DNA of 64,000 bases, taken from the NCBI GenBank assembly GCA_023053545.1, contig JAKZAN010000005.1:12958001-13022000 (forward strand), written 5' to 3'. Shown piece after piece: positions 24,089 to 37,000 of the stretch. Position 1 is the first letter of the stretch. Each line of letters opens with the position of its first letter. The DNA is from Lepidurus packardi. Its lineage: Eukaryota; Arthropoda; Branchiopoda; Notostraca; Triopsidae. A model generated the notes under the pieces. The model searched no databases, was not told the origin of the DNA, and saw only the letters and a list, made by a program, of their open reading frames with translations. The position numbers and the translations under genes were made by a program.

Positions 24089-25034
24089 TTACTCATCCTC
24101 CCACGGACAGATGTCGCTGATTTTCGCTGGAGGCTTCCCGTCCCAGTTGCACACCGCGCTGCTGGGAGGGCTCGTTGAGGTCAATGCAACAGTCGAATTA
24201 CAAGCAATAGGTTTGGGAGTTAACCCTACATCAACCATACCAGAAGTGACAGAATAGTCCAAGGTCACTGGAGTCGGAGCTTCTTCCAAACTGGTTCTGT
24301 TATCCGACTCCACCTCCCTCGCGGGTAGGGGTTCCTGGCATTCCTTCTCGACGCTTTGCATGATCACTACACTAGAGATATCTACGATAGCGTCCGTCGT
24401 TGGAACGGCGGCGCGCGGCAGAGTCAAACTTGGGTCCATTCCTCCCCCAGGGCCAGGGCTTGGGCACTGTGTGTCCCAAGGACAAACTTCGACATGAACT
24501 GGCCAACTTTGGGTACCATCTGCCGCCGACTCACTTAGAATACTCACAGGAGGTTGTTGAGGAGCCTCTCCTTGGGCGACAGTAGGAGCCTCACCTTTTC
24601 GGCCGCTGGGCGACGACCAGGTGACGACGCTAATCTCCGCCATAGCAGGGGTGGGGTCCGCGGCTTCCCACGGACACACGTCTTCCTCAAAGGACTTTTT
24701 GGTGACGCTAATTTGTTTCTTAGGTGGTGCTGGTAGTGGTGGAGCGGGCGTTGGTATTGGGGCTGCCTCCCACGGACAAATATCCAAGTCCGTGGACGGG
24801 TTACTTTCAACGCTGGTTCGGCTGACCTTGCCGGGGCTCACCGATTCCAAATCAACCGACGAAGACCCTGAGGCGGCGGTTGTAAGGTATCGGTTACCTT
24901 CAGGGCTACGACCGCACCGTGGCGGCGTAGGCGGCTCGATGCATTCCCAAGGACACACGTCGTCGCCAGGAACCCGCTTTTCCTTTTCCGTGGAAGAGTC
25001 GGTGCTCCCTTCACCATGGATCGACGCTTGATTC
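24089..25034 (-). other. Last exon of the RGS gene: proline-rich tail with six CPW-type motifs
   Basis: The exon is clearly coding: it is open for 315 codons and GC-rich against AT-rich surroundings. Each motif sits in the same setting, acidic residues, then Val or Ile, then CPWE or CPWD, then a Pro-rich spacer ([42 protein letters not shown]). First motif at 24944-24955; the last is two residues before the stop. The spacing varies from 34 to over 100 residues. The stop TAA overlaps a GTAAGT that could act as a splice donor, so a longer isoform is possible. Confidence 0.9.
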
Positions 25035-28000
25035 CTACAGATACGGGTATATGGGTTGTTACCGGTTCGCGAGCACACAAGAATTCCGGGTGTCCATGCA
25101 CGCGTACGAGACGACAGCAGGAAACGGAGGCAGAAAGAGCCTTGCGTTCGCTGCTCGTTCCCACATTTCTGCCAATGACGTCATCGGGTTGCTAGAGCTC
25201 CATGTCTCTTGCTGCCGAAAATCAATACGACTCGCACTCGCTGCTCTCATCTCGTACTCGTGCATAGTCGGGAATCAGCCCAAGCCCCCAAAGTTTGGCA
25301 TGCATAAATAGAGCTTTGCCTGGCGCTTTTATAGTGCCCACATGCCATTACTGGACGACGAGGTGGACGAGAGTTAAGTTTTTGCTCCGACAACAACAAC
25401 AACACTGCCAACAAGATAGGTAGGATTGTAGGATTGAACAAGAAAGACAAAAGAAGCCTGAAGCCAAACGAGAAACTTCCGATCGGAGGGTACGAGTAAT
25501 ATCTTTCTTTTGGGAAGAAAAAAAGGGTGCTGGTCGTAACCGACAAAAAACACTCGAAGAACGTAAGGCTATGGTAGGTGTACGAAAGACAAAAAGCCAG
25601 AGGCGTCATGTTCCAGAGGAGATAGAGAATGAGGACTCGGACCCACGGATGGTAAACAGGCAAGAAGGAACATTACAAGACAGGCAGCACGGAGATCGGA
25701 CAGACGAAGTCGTAAACTTTGTTTTGCTTTTTAGTAGGTGGCCCATACAATGTGGCGAGTAAAGATAAAACTGACGACAAGGTATTAAAAAAGAACATCG
25801 ACGGCGAGACAAAGGAATCACGGCACATGAAGTTCGCAAGTGGTTGGAAGTTAGAAAGAGAGAGGACCGTCACACACGTTACTCAGCGGACGGGAAGTAA
25901 AACAACTTACTGTCCATAAATGAGCGGAGCACTGGCTACGCGAAGCCCGGGCATATCTCCCCTAGAACACGAGCCAAAGGAAGGAGGGACACAAAGGTGG
26001 TTGTGTAATAGAAGGTAACCCACGCAAAAAGAGAGAAAAACAAAAGATCACGAGGTGGATTGTCAGTATTTCATGATCCATTTTCAAGTTTCCGAAAATG
26101 GGCTACTAATGTGGTTAGTTTACCAGGCTTGGATTTCTTTAAAAGGAAACAACACTTTGTGTACAACAAAAATAACCGCTCGTGTCGCTTACAACGGTGG
26201 CTGGCAGAACGACAAGCTTGGTATGTACAATACAGCCATGGCTGCAGAACTTACCGGTACGGGGTCTCGCATTCTTCGGCGGAGCCGCCTGAGCCGACAT
26301 TCTGTGAAGCTCCCAAGTACGGGGTACCGCCGCTTGACGCACCTTCGGGGGGCGAACCGGATAGGCTCCGATCACTACCCCTTCGCTTCATGGAAGATGG
26401 AATGCCGGACGGTTGCATCAACGTTTGAGGCGTGGCCACCGTCGACATCTTCTTCTTACCGGGAGCTCCAAAGCTAAAGAATCTGTGCAACGAAACCCAC
26501 ATTTGAAAGAGCCAGACCTATACTACCCCCCTCCTTGGGATCTGCTGGTAAATCGACATCCAGACTTTCTTAAGACTGCACGGGTACTTGAAGCGAACTG
26601 GGTACATAGAGCAATACAGTACCGCAGTACTAAAACTTTAAAAGAACAGGCAAAGAAGGGAATACACGGAAAGGGAGTTCTAATAGCACGCTGGCGATGG
26701 CTTCAAGACCAACACCGCGCTGGAGATGGGCTTCACCGTACGTACATCGTTGAGCAGGGGTAGAAGGGGAAAGAAATACGACTCTGTTGTCAGTGTCTAT
26801 TTACCTTTTCTTCTGGCACGGCTGCACCGCATTCGCCAGTAATTGTTTGTAGTAATCCGATCGAACAAAACGAGGGTAGCAGTCTTTCTTCAGAAGTAAG
26901 TTGTAGACATGTTCGGCCGCCGCGTCGAAGGCGAATCGGGAGGGACTTTTGATTTCATGTTGCACTTTTTCCATGGTGCGGCCATCAATGTTAATCTCAC
27001 ACGGGGCCCCTGGGGCTAGAAACTCACTGAACCGACAGGAAGACGACAATAAACCCGGGGTACGCATTAGTATTTGAGACAAGTGCTGCGCAACACAGAA
27101 GACGGGTTCTTCCTCTTACCTGTAGATTTCTTGTACGCGACTAGGAATCTGCGAGGACGGTCCCGTTCGCATTTCCTGCGCCGCCAACCAGAAACGGATA
27201 TTTTCGTGACTGTACTCCTTCCGAAGGTAATTGGTGAGCTCCTGAAGCCCCGTTTGGTCCGCCACTAAATCTTCCATAGAAATTGCCCAGCGTCGTACGC
27301 GTCGCTCGGTGGGTACCTCGACACTGTGTCGCAAAAGAAAAAAGTACCCGTGACAAGACAAAGGGGACACCAACAGCCTCTGTCACACGTTCTTACATGG
27401 GGTTATTAAGGATCCAGTAGGTTGTATCATCAGAGAACCATGGGTTGGAGGGCTGTGGCGGGGTGATCAAAGGATCAAATTCTGCGTACGTGGAACAATG
27501 CAGCTGCAATGCTTCGACGGCTGGCGAAACTTTGGTTCGCGCACGGTTCAGTAACCCACGCAAAAATCCCAACTACACAAATAGGAAAAATTCCCAAAAG
27601 TAAAACTTTGGATTGAGATTCCTCGGCAAAGGAAAGAATAAATAAAATAAGCATTGCGGTTCGGGGTCTTTCACGTCACCGCCACCCTCCATCACACACA
27701 GATCCCAATGAAATTTGGACAAAGCTAATTTTTTTCTGTTTTACGCGTTCGGAATTGCTTTGCCGGTACATGAGCTACGTACAACCAGTAAGCGATCAAA
27801 TATTACCTGCGATCCAAGCCTGCTTAAGAGGGCAAGTCTGTATTGCGAAAAGCTAGTATTTCTTCCTCTCTCGTACCAGAGTTTTCTCGAAGAAATTTCA
27901 ATTCTCTTTTTTGTTGCGAAGGAAATTAAAAGAAATACATGAAAACCGATAGGACAAAACCTTTTCTACAGCAAAGAATTAAGATTTATGTAGTCAGATT

Positions 28001-31000
28001 CGGGCAAGTTGTGAGTTAGCCTTAACGACAGTTATATGCTAATGCAGAAATTTTCATAACTTCCAAGATTGGAAGCCACCACGCGTGAAAACTCATCACT
28101 AAATAACGCACGGATTGAAAATCGGAAGCACATGAACGTTTTTTTTCTTCAAGCAACTATCCATGTACTAAATACTACCGCTACTACTTTCAGGTCAATA
28201 CCATAACTGCAGTTATGGTATTGACCTAAAAAACGGTAGTAGAAATACCGAAGAAATCTCTTACAAAAATTGCCAAAATATTAGCAGAAAATAACAAGGA
28301 GTCGACTCTCTTAAAAAGGAAGAAATAATTACTGCCTTGCCCAAATCGACATATCAGTAAGTTACCCAGCTAACGAGACCTGTCGTAGTCTGGATCCGCG
28401 AGTGGTAGTTCCAGTCAGCCGAAAAAATCAGGATCCATCATAATGAATGGGATTTAGTAATAGCCTACACCACCCCTCCGGATCAATACTCTCTAGGAGA
28501 TGAGGTGTATATGCAACCCTTGGTCGTCCCCACAATAATAAATGAGTTTCCGATTGGCGTCTTCCTCGTATGGTGACGTGAAAAACAACTCGTAATTCTT
28601 CGCGAAGAAGATCAATAAAGTAATAAACTCCACATACAGCTCCTAATACACACCAGAGCTATATACCGTTTGCACAAGGCATCCGGATGTGTTTGTCGTT
28701 CTGCCTTTCTGATTCTGACTTTCCCCCTCAGATTCTGACCTTTTCCCTTTTTCCCTTCTTTTTTTTTACCTAAGACAGTTGCGACCAGATCACCATGGTC
28801 TTCCATCCTGTTCGGCGTCACTATTTTGCCTAAAGAAAGTCCAAGAAAGACATCGCAAATACTTTGCCTTGAACAGTAGATAGGAGGTTCTTCTCTCAGA
28901 ACCTTAAGTCGTGGTCCGTCGTCCGTAAGTCGGGGTCCGTCGTCCTTAAGTCGGGGTCCGTCGTCCTTAAGTCGGAGTCCGTCGTCCTTAAGTCGGAGTC
29001 TGTCGTCCTTGTCACGTAATTTTTAATACAGTTTAAGCAGCTTTTAATCTCGGCAAACTTTTTGAATTCGAAAATGCCATTGGTCCCTGAACAGATTATG
29101 ACGCTGTCGTCTTTCTGTCGGGTAGACCGTAGTCCTATTGTCGAGTCATCTTTGTCTAACGTTGCCAGAGGTCCTCCCCTCAGAACCCTTCGGAAAGCTA
29201 GGCTAGTGTTCACCACCACTATAGGCTCCATTACTCTACAGTTAGGGATGGTAGGGGGGAGAACATCAGAGTGTATTGATTTGGGTAAGGTTTTGGTGGG
29301 TAACGTTTAGACGTTTGAAAAGCCAAGATACTGTGTACCCCAGTACCGGTGTCTTAAGTACACTAAGTATCCGTTTAACTGTCTGACACAACTACGCGGA
29401 AGCGAGTCTCGACACCCTTGGTTCGCGCACAAGCTGAACCAAGTAGTTTGACGGACGAGACTCGGTTGGCCTCGAGTGTTGTTGAGCTGACAAAAACCTC
29501 TTCATCTTGGTAAAATAATTTCCCCCGGGTTACCAAGCTTCAATCGCCTTAGGCAAACTGATCCCTCTTCATGTTGGTGAAGGAGTTGCTAAACTAAATT
29601 GTGTGCGCGAGGAAGGCGACGGAACTTTATTACTACACTGCTCTGGTAATGAAACATAAACTTACCTCTTTCCGCTCCCTTTTCAAAACTTTCCATCACC
29701 ACCAAACTTCCCAGACCTTTACTTCCCTGCTTTCTTTCTTAGACCGACTCACGACGGTAGTTCTCTTACCTCGTTTTTTCACTTTCCACAACCTCCAAAC
29801 TTCCCAGACCTGGGAAGGTAGTTCTCTTACCTCGTTTTTCAGGTCCTCTTTGGTTTTACGACGTCGGACTGCATTGGGCGAGGAGGAGCAGGATGACGAC
29901 GAGGATCGGGGTTCGCCACCGTTGCTGGAAGCCAAGGGAACGGGAGGAAGTTCGAGGCAGTTAAAGTAACCCGGCGGGGGTCGGTACGCTCGCCAGTACG
30001 CTCGCTCTTGGCTGTCTGTCACGATTTTATCTCCCTTCTTACGATCCTTGGCCAGCCGTACCTAGGGCACAAGCAAAAACGGTTTGTTGTTTCACATTTG
30101 CTTTTGCTCCTCAACGTCGTAGTCGATGTCGATTTTACTTGCTCTTCGGCTTGCATGGTGATGAAATCCCATTTATGTGCCAACATCTTTTTTACACGGT
30201 TAAGCGCCTCCTGTTCGTACACAAGCAAAAGAAACTAACAATCTCGAAACCCTTCGATGTTCCATTCGTCCAATTACAACTGTTCAAAAACCCCGACTGA
30301 CTCATCCCAACTACAGATTGTTCGCATGCGAGGGAAGGGTTAAGAAACGGGCAAAACGGGTTACCACTTCGTAGTCCTCCAACCCATGCTTCTGCTTGTT
30401 CCTTATCGATCGTTTGTAGAGGTAAATGGCGTATTCGGTATTGTCAGGGTTGTGATTTTGAGAAGGCCAGAAGTACGGTGTCTGTGGAACAAGAAAACTC
30501 TCCGTTAACCCCACATTCCAAGTTCCCTGGCTGTTTCCTCGACTACTACTTTCTTCCCTTTTTCAGCCAGCAATGTACTAGTTTGGCAACACATCCATCC
30601 CCCCGTTAGTAACGACTCGAGGCACTTGACAGTTACGGCAACTTATTACTTGAGATACATATACCCATTCTGGGAATGAACCACTTCTTCCTGGGTCTTG
30701 CAAGTCGTTTTCTAATTTCTTCAGCATCTTCGCCTTTACTTCCCCTTCCCCATTTCTCTACCCTCGCCAGGAAACGAAAAGATCATACGATGTTATGTTT
30801 TACCCCTCATTCCCCTCCATCATCCGCTGATGGCAGAAATAAACAACACTGTTAACATGGTGGCTTGTCTCCCCTCTCGCCCCTCCTTGTTCACGATGTG
30901 GGAGGCAATGGACCGTACTGCGAGCGAAGAAAAGACGGAGGAGAAACAAAACATGTCCCCGGACGCAGTAGTGCGTCCTCTCCCTACCCGTCACTAGACT

Positions 31001-34000
31001 CCTGCTCACTAGGGTCCGAAAATGCAACGGATTTGCGTAACCTTGCAGTAATGAGTCGCTACAGAGGGGGATACTACAACCCTTGGTCTCAGTTGGCTCT
31101 CTTTTCCTAAGGGTGAGCTCAATGATTGCAGTTACGTTTTACGTCCCTCGGTCCTCAGCCGGGGAAGCGGAGAAGCAAAAAAGGGTTCCTTTTCCCCCCC
31201 GAGGACAGCTCCTTTTGTATATCTTTGCCAGCAATCTGCTTTTTCTGTCTGAAAGTGCCTTTCAAGCGCGTGCGAAAGTACTCTAGAAGTTTGGACTTTC
31301 TGTAAAAGTTTGACAACTCTTGAAGCGACGCTTAAAGCCACAATAGCTTACGGTTAAACGGACTGTTGTTTCGTTGAGCTAATTCATAGGGCAGAACTTT
31401 AAGAAAGAACTTCCAAACTACAGGGAAGGGGCCGAAGTTGGGAAGAAATCTCAACCCCCCTTTCAGCCAGGGGGAATGCCAAAAGAACGATTCGGTGGGC
31501 AGAGTGCCAGGGTATCGATTCTTCGGCGTGCTTTCGCTGCTCTAGGCTTGAGACAGTCGGAAAAATAGGGCGGAAAGCCGAGGCAGAAACAAATAAGCAG
31601 CTTTGCGTGTCACGCTTCCGCCGGCGCACCGTCGCTGGTTCGCTTGCTGGGCTGTAACTTTGTAGGGATCTAAAAAGTTCGCCGGTCTTATTTCTGATCA
31701 GGTTCGTCCAGAATTACTCGCACCTAAAGAAAGAAACCTTTCTCTTCCTTGTTGTTTCGCTCCCTCTAAGAAAGCAAAGAAACGGATCGCTGAACGACTG
31801 CGAGCGCAAAGCCGATAGGATTGCCGGAGGAATGCCCCATTAAAGCGTACCTCCGCAGTGTACTCAGAGCTCCGGACCTGGCATGGACTCACTCCCCCCC
31901 TCGAAATAGTGGGAAAGTGGAGAAAAATTCTGAAAACAAGCCTGAAAGACGCAGCAACTCTTACGCTAATGTCATGGACGGATGTAGGTTACGTCTTGCG
32001 TCACAAGGAGAAAGAGAGGGGGGGAGGCGAGCCGAGTCAGGTACTAAAAGACGATATATAGCGGGGTAGAGGGACGGACGGTAGAACGGTCGAGGCTTCG
32101 GACGGTGAGGAACCGCGTTTCTACAGCAACAAAAGCCAGCGGTGCTATTACACATCAAGTTTTAATGGACCCAAACCCCGTCCTTCACCCATCACCCCAA
32201 CAGCTTGCACCCCATCGTAAGGCGTTCGAGGCCCTTTAGCAAACGATCGGTCTTGGCAACGGGTCCAGCGTAGTAGCGTACGGCTGAACCGAGGCTCAGC
32301 TCTCGTACCCACGACACGAGGAATTATACAAAGCGCCGGTTGGATCCTTAACAAATACGGCGCTTACAATCTACTGACCGGGGATGTCTTACGTAATCTC
32401 TTTGGACAGTCAAGTAAAAGTGAACAGGAGAAACAAGATTGAGCTACACAGAGATTTCCCTTAGGGCAAAATCACGTTCGTGACTTGGAAAAGCGGCCGT
32501 GCCTCCCCCGCCCCAATCCGTTAGACTTTCCGTGCTATCTTTTTTTGGATTCTAGCCTAAAAAGGCCTTTTTACTCCTCCGGCCCTCTCTCTCTTTTTAT
32601 TTTCCTTGGATCCATCCATATCCATTGGGTCGTATCTGGGCTTGGCATTTGGCAGCCGCCCTGGACCGGACGTTAATTCCAGCATACCCCCAAGCACCGA
32701 CAATACACCCCGATGCACCCATGGGCATCCGCATGGCATCACCCCTCCCTTGCCCTTGACTATGCCTTTAGGCTGAAAATGGGTTGCATGTCCTCCAACG
32801 TCCGATCGTTCGTTACAACCCAACGGACGACGAGTCGTTACTTTAGAAGGGAGGGGGCATAGCGACTGGGAAGAATGTACTCTTGAAGAGCTAAGGAACT
32901 ACATCGTGAAGGATAGTTATGATAGAGTATCCATCATTTTATGGTAAGTTCACAGCTGCCCTCTCCAAAGTATGATGAATTAAGGAGCCTTAAGCGATCA
33001 CTTCCTCAGCTCAGCTCAGGCTCTTTTGACTCCCAAGATTATTCTGGGCTTTTACCCGATAATTTGAGCGAATTTTACGACAAAGATAAAGAAAAAGGAA
33101 GGAACTTTTTCAAAAAGATAGAAGACAAGATCATTTGGCGAAGACCCCGGGCGTGGGAGGAAATTTTGCCAAAAGCCATCGTGCATGGCAAAACGACGTC
33201 ACCTTTACTCCATCTTCCGCTGATAATCTACAGACCTTTCACTTTGACGGCCGTCTTCCCCCCCGGTTTTCAGATTTATGACATATTAAGCCGTACGGAT
33301 TTCGGGATTTCCGTCGCAGGAAGCGGATTCCTGTATTCATCAAACTGATCAATGGGAAGCTCCATTACTGACTTGTTCTCCCAATTCCTGACATTGCTGA
33401 CCTCCAACTTTTTATTCCCGATGGAAGGACAGAAATGGAAGAAATTCAATATTGCTTCCCACCATAGTTCCGAAAGGATGAAGGAGGCGTTCTTACCTGA
33501 AAACGATAAAGCGAACTGTCATCTTTGACAACCAGATTCTTACATTCGCCCACAGGGAAGAAATAACCATGTTGACAAAGCAAGTTGGCTACGTGAATCG
33601 CTTCGGCTAAGACACAAAAGGAACACACGATACATGATGTTAGACCGCAGCGCAAACATTTCTGCAAGCCAATATATTTTTTTTTTATTTTTTTACCTGA
33701 ATCTTCGATGTTGAGACGCTCCATCAGCCACTCCACCATGTCGTACCCTGCAAAAGCCCCAAGTTCATTTCGTAAGAAAATCCAATTTTAACATCTTGGG
33801 GGAAATACAGTTTATTAAATACACAGTCTTCCGCTTCGCAGATGCTCCAAACTTCAAACTTGGATTCCAAAGAAACTGTCCTCAGTCCCCATGGCATCCC
33901 ATAGCAAAAAGGAAGCGTCAAACTTACAGCTTCCCAGAAATTTAATGGAAGATAGGGCTGGCCCAACCAGTCGAGTTCTTTCTCTCCCGATCCAGAGCCT

Positions 34001-37000
34001 CTATTTGTTGGTTTTATTACCTCTTCCAAGTTCTTCTTGATAGCTCGTACTTCGAAACACGTTTGCATTTGGTATATTTCTTTGGAACACTATACGCAGA
34101 AATTCCACGACCCTTAAGTAACAAGCTCCGATCCATTGCCCTAACAGTTGCCTAATGAGGTATCAACTCGTTTAACCTTAATTCCCTTCCCAAGAACTCC
34201 GGAAAGTTAGTTAACCCAAGACTTCGTATACACCGTCAGCAGGAATCGTAGTACCTCTCGCAGTAATAACACAATAAGAGGAAAACTAAATTGAGGACGA
34301 GGATAGGGAGAGGAACTTACCCATGAAGGCTGAAGGAATGGAAGTCAAGAAGAGTTTCTGGCTGCGAACAGGAACGCCATGTTCGGGATCTTGCATCTCT
34401 CTGACCAGGCCCTCCATCTGAAAAAGGATGGAAGATATTTATATATCTGTGTAGTCCAGCAACACTAATCACCTTGCCCTGGCTCCCAAAGCCCCCTTCT
34501 AACTAAAGCGTACTAACACTCCTAGTAACCGACCCGGGAAGTATTGGATCCTAGTAACACTCCTAGTAACATTCCTAGTAACCTAGTATCCATGCAACTA
34601 ATACTTCGGAATATTACTGAAGGAATAACTCAGAGGTTTACAAGGTTTGCATTTGCATTTCAGTCCTGGTACACGGACACAGGGAATCATATTAATTACA
34701 GCTAATTACTTGCAGTGAAAGGATGGACATTCGCAAACGATGTCAAAACAACTGCCAGATTCATTTTCTGGAATTGTAAAAGTGAAAGAATTGTAAAAGC
34801 CTGAACAGACGGAACGCAATGCACAGAAATGTAATCCAATACTTCCCGATTAAAGAACAGAAATTCTGAGAAACTTGGTTTTGCTTAAGGAAAGGAATAT
34901 ATTACTTCATTTTAAAACATTTGTTCAATGCCGTTTTTTAATATTCTTTTCTTGAGAAAATATTCATTTTAACGAGTATTTTTTGTTTAAAATAAGTTGT
35001 GAGGAATATTTCTCTGAAGTTATGAAAGTTTTAAGATTAAGACAGAGTTAGAGAAGTTATACAGTATTATCCCGAGTTTTACCCTTCTATCGTACAGTAC
35101 TTTCCATCTTAATCTTCTGTACACAAAAAGGTTCCAATTTGGCTGTTTCCATTTTTAAAATAGTATTTCCTCGCAGTAGTACTGGCCGAAATCTCCCGAA
35201 AAGATTTATTACCGTCCCGTAGAGAATAACTTTTTTTTCGCTTGGAAGTTTATGTACCTCTTTTAACCAAGAAATTGTTCTTGAAATTAATCATTCTTTA
35301 AAGACTTTTAAAATTATTATTTAAAATTCTTTACATTTTGTTTCATTACTTTGCGAAAGAAACATATTTCTTTGTTAACAATTTTCATTAATATTGCTTG
35401 GCAAGCTGGCAAAAAGCCAGATCTGCAGTTTTTTTAAAAAATTTAGAATAGCTGAAGGGTTAGGCTATTTAAAACAGTCTTTAATAACATTCTAATTTCA
35501 AGATATTAATACTGTAGATATTATTACTAATGTATTTCAATACAAAACGTTTAACGCTATTCCGAGACCACATTCCTGGGAAAGAATACAAAGAAGTCTC
35601 CCTCGATCTTTATTATGCATCTCGAGGGACAGGACGGAACCAGTCATTCTGCTAAATCCTAGGATTTTGGACGACTCGCCTGAGATTTCCTGAGCTGACT
35701 ACGATACGCCCAGTGACGGCACACCGTACTGAACAATGCGAGATAAAATCACTGGCTCCAAGCCATTACCAAAGGGGTCCCGAGTTGCCTTGAAGCGCGG
35801 CGTACCGAGTTTCTAAATGATTTTCATGACATAGTCGCGAGTTTCGTCATCCGATCAGAACATCTTCTGATAAGAAAAGCGTGCATTCACATCAAGTCCC
35901 AATTCACAGGACGGTTTCTTATGCAAGGGTTCAGCAAAAGCAATAACAAACATCAGCGCCCTCTGTGATTGGTTCGCATCAATAAGCTAAGGTACGGGAA
36001 TCTTAAAGATGTAACCTAACTTGTACTTGGGTACTGTAATGCCCCAGTACTTCCAGTACTTTAGGTACATTTGTCATTCTAAGTGGTAACTAAAGTAAGA
36101 ACCCCCCAGCCCGCAATTTTAAAAAAATGACGCTCTCCCATGTTCGTGCGTTGGGTACATTAGTACGTTCTGACTGCTTTGTTAACCATACCAAAAGGTA
36201 AACCCACCTTCTTCTCCCTTATTTATGAGCGCACAGGGCCGTAATAGTGTACCTTACGTTTGAAGGACTCCACATTGCGTGACAAGGGATCGGACACCGA
36301 CACACAACATCCAACTTTCTTATTACTCACAGAGGTCGTGTCTGGCGACGGTAGAAGCCAAGCTAATGCGAGGGTTTGGCATATTGTGTCGTCAGAATGA
36401 ATAGGACTCAGCGGTAACAAAACCCGTGTCCCGTGCTTGCAAAACGGTACCTTTGTACTTTGGGACGGGAGAGGGGCGCGGATCTGCTGTAAGCCTACCC
36501 AAAAAAGCCTTTGAAGGTACGAAAGTATCCCAGCAATGTTGTCCCGGCACGCCAAACAGCTGTCAGCTCTTGAAGAACGCAATTGTCAGCTCAGGATAGC
36601 ATAAAAAATGAACCAACAGCTCTCTTGCATGCTGTCGCCCATGCTTTGAGCGTTCACAGAGACAGGATCATGCCGTGCAGTGCACTGAAGCCGATTTTTT
36701 GCCGTTCTTCCGTGCCCTGCCAAGTTACCTTTCCTTTATGCTGAAAGGGGCAGTACCATGGCGGACAAGTTACCGATCATTAAGCTGAACCTAAGACTTC
36801 AGGGACACACTCAGACTTTGCAAGGAGTCTTGTATTGACTCTCTCATTCTCTTAACGTACGATCTTAAATGTAACGGTTGCGTCGTATGGACTATGTCAG
36901 CTTAGACTAGAGAAGGTTGATACATACTACGATAAGGAAAGTAGACACAAGGATGACTCGACACAAGGACGTCAGATCCCGACGCAAGGACTCCGGACCT

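Larger units (their letters stand above)
27573..29830. other. Intron 7 of the RGS gene
   Basis: 2.3 kb between the exons that split the GGL domain. It contains a perfect 36-bp palindrome (28192-28227) and a repeat-rich palindromic element member (about 28903-29166). No nested gene supported. Confidence 0.5.

Noticed and set aside
25247..25663. Hydrophobic minus-strand open frame that could be a receptor membrane segment next to the CPWE exon
   Set aside because: No splice signals join it in phase to the CPWE exon, it has no class C receptor motifs, and its composition is that of T-rich intron DNA. The RGS exon upstream joins perfectly.
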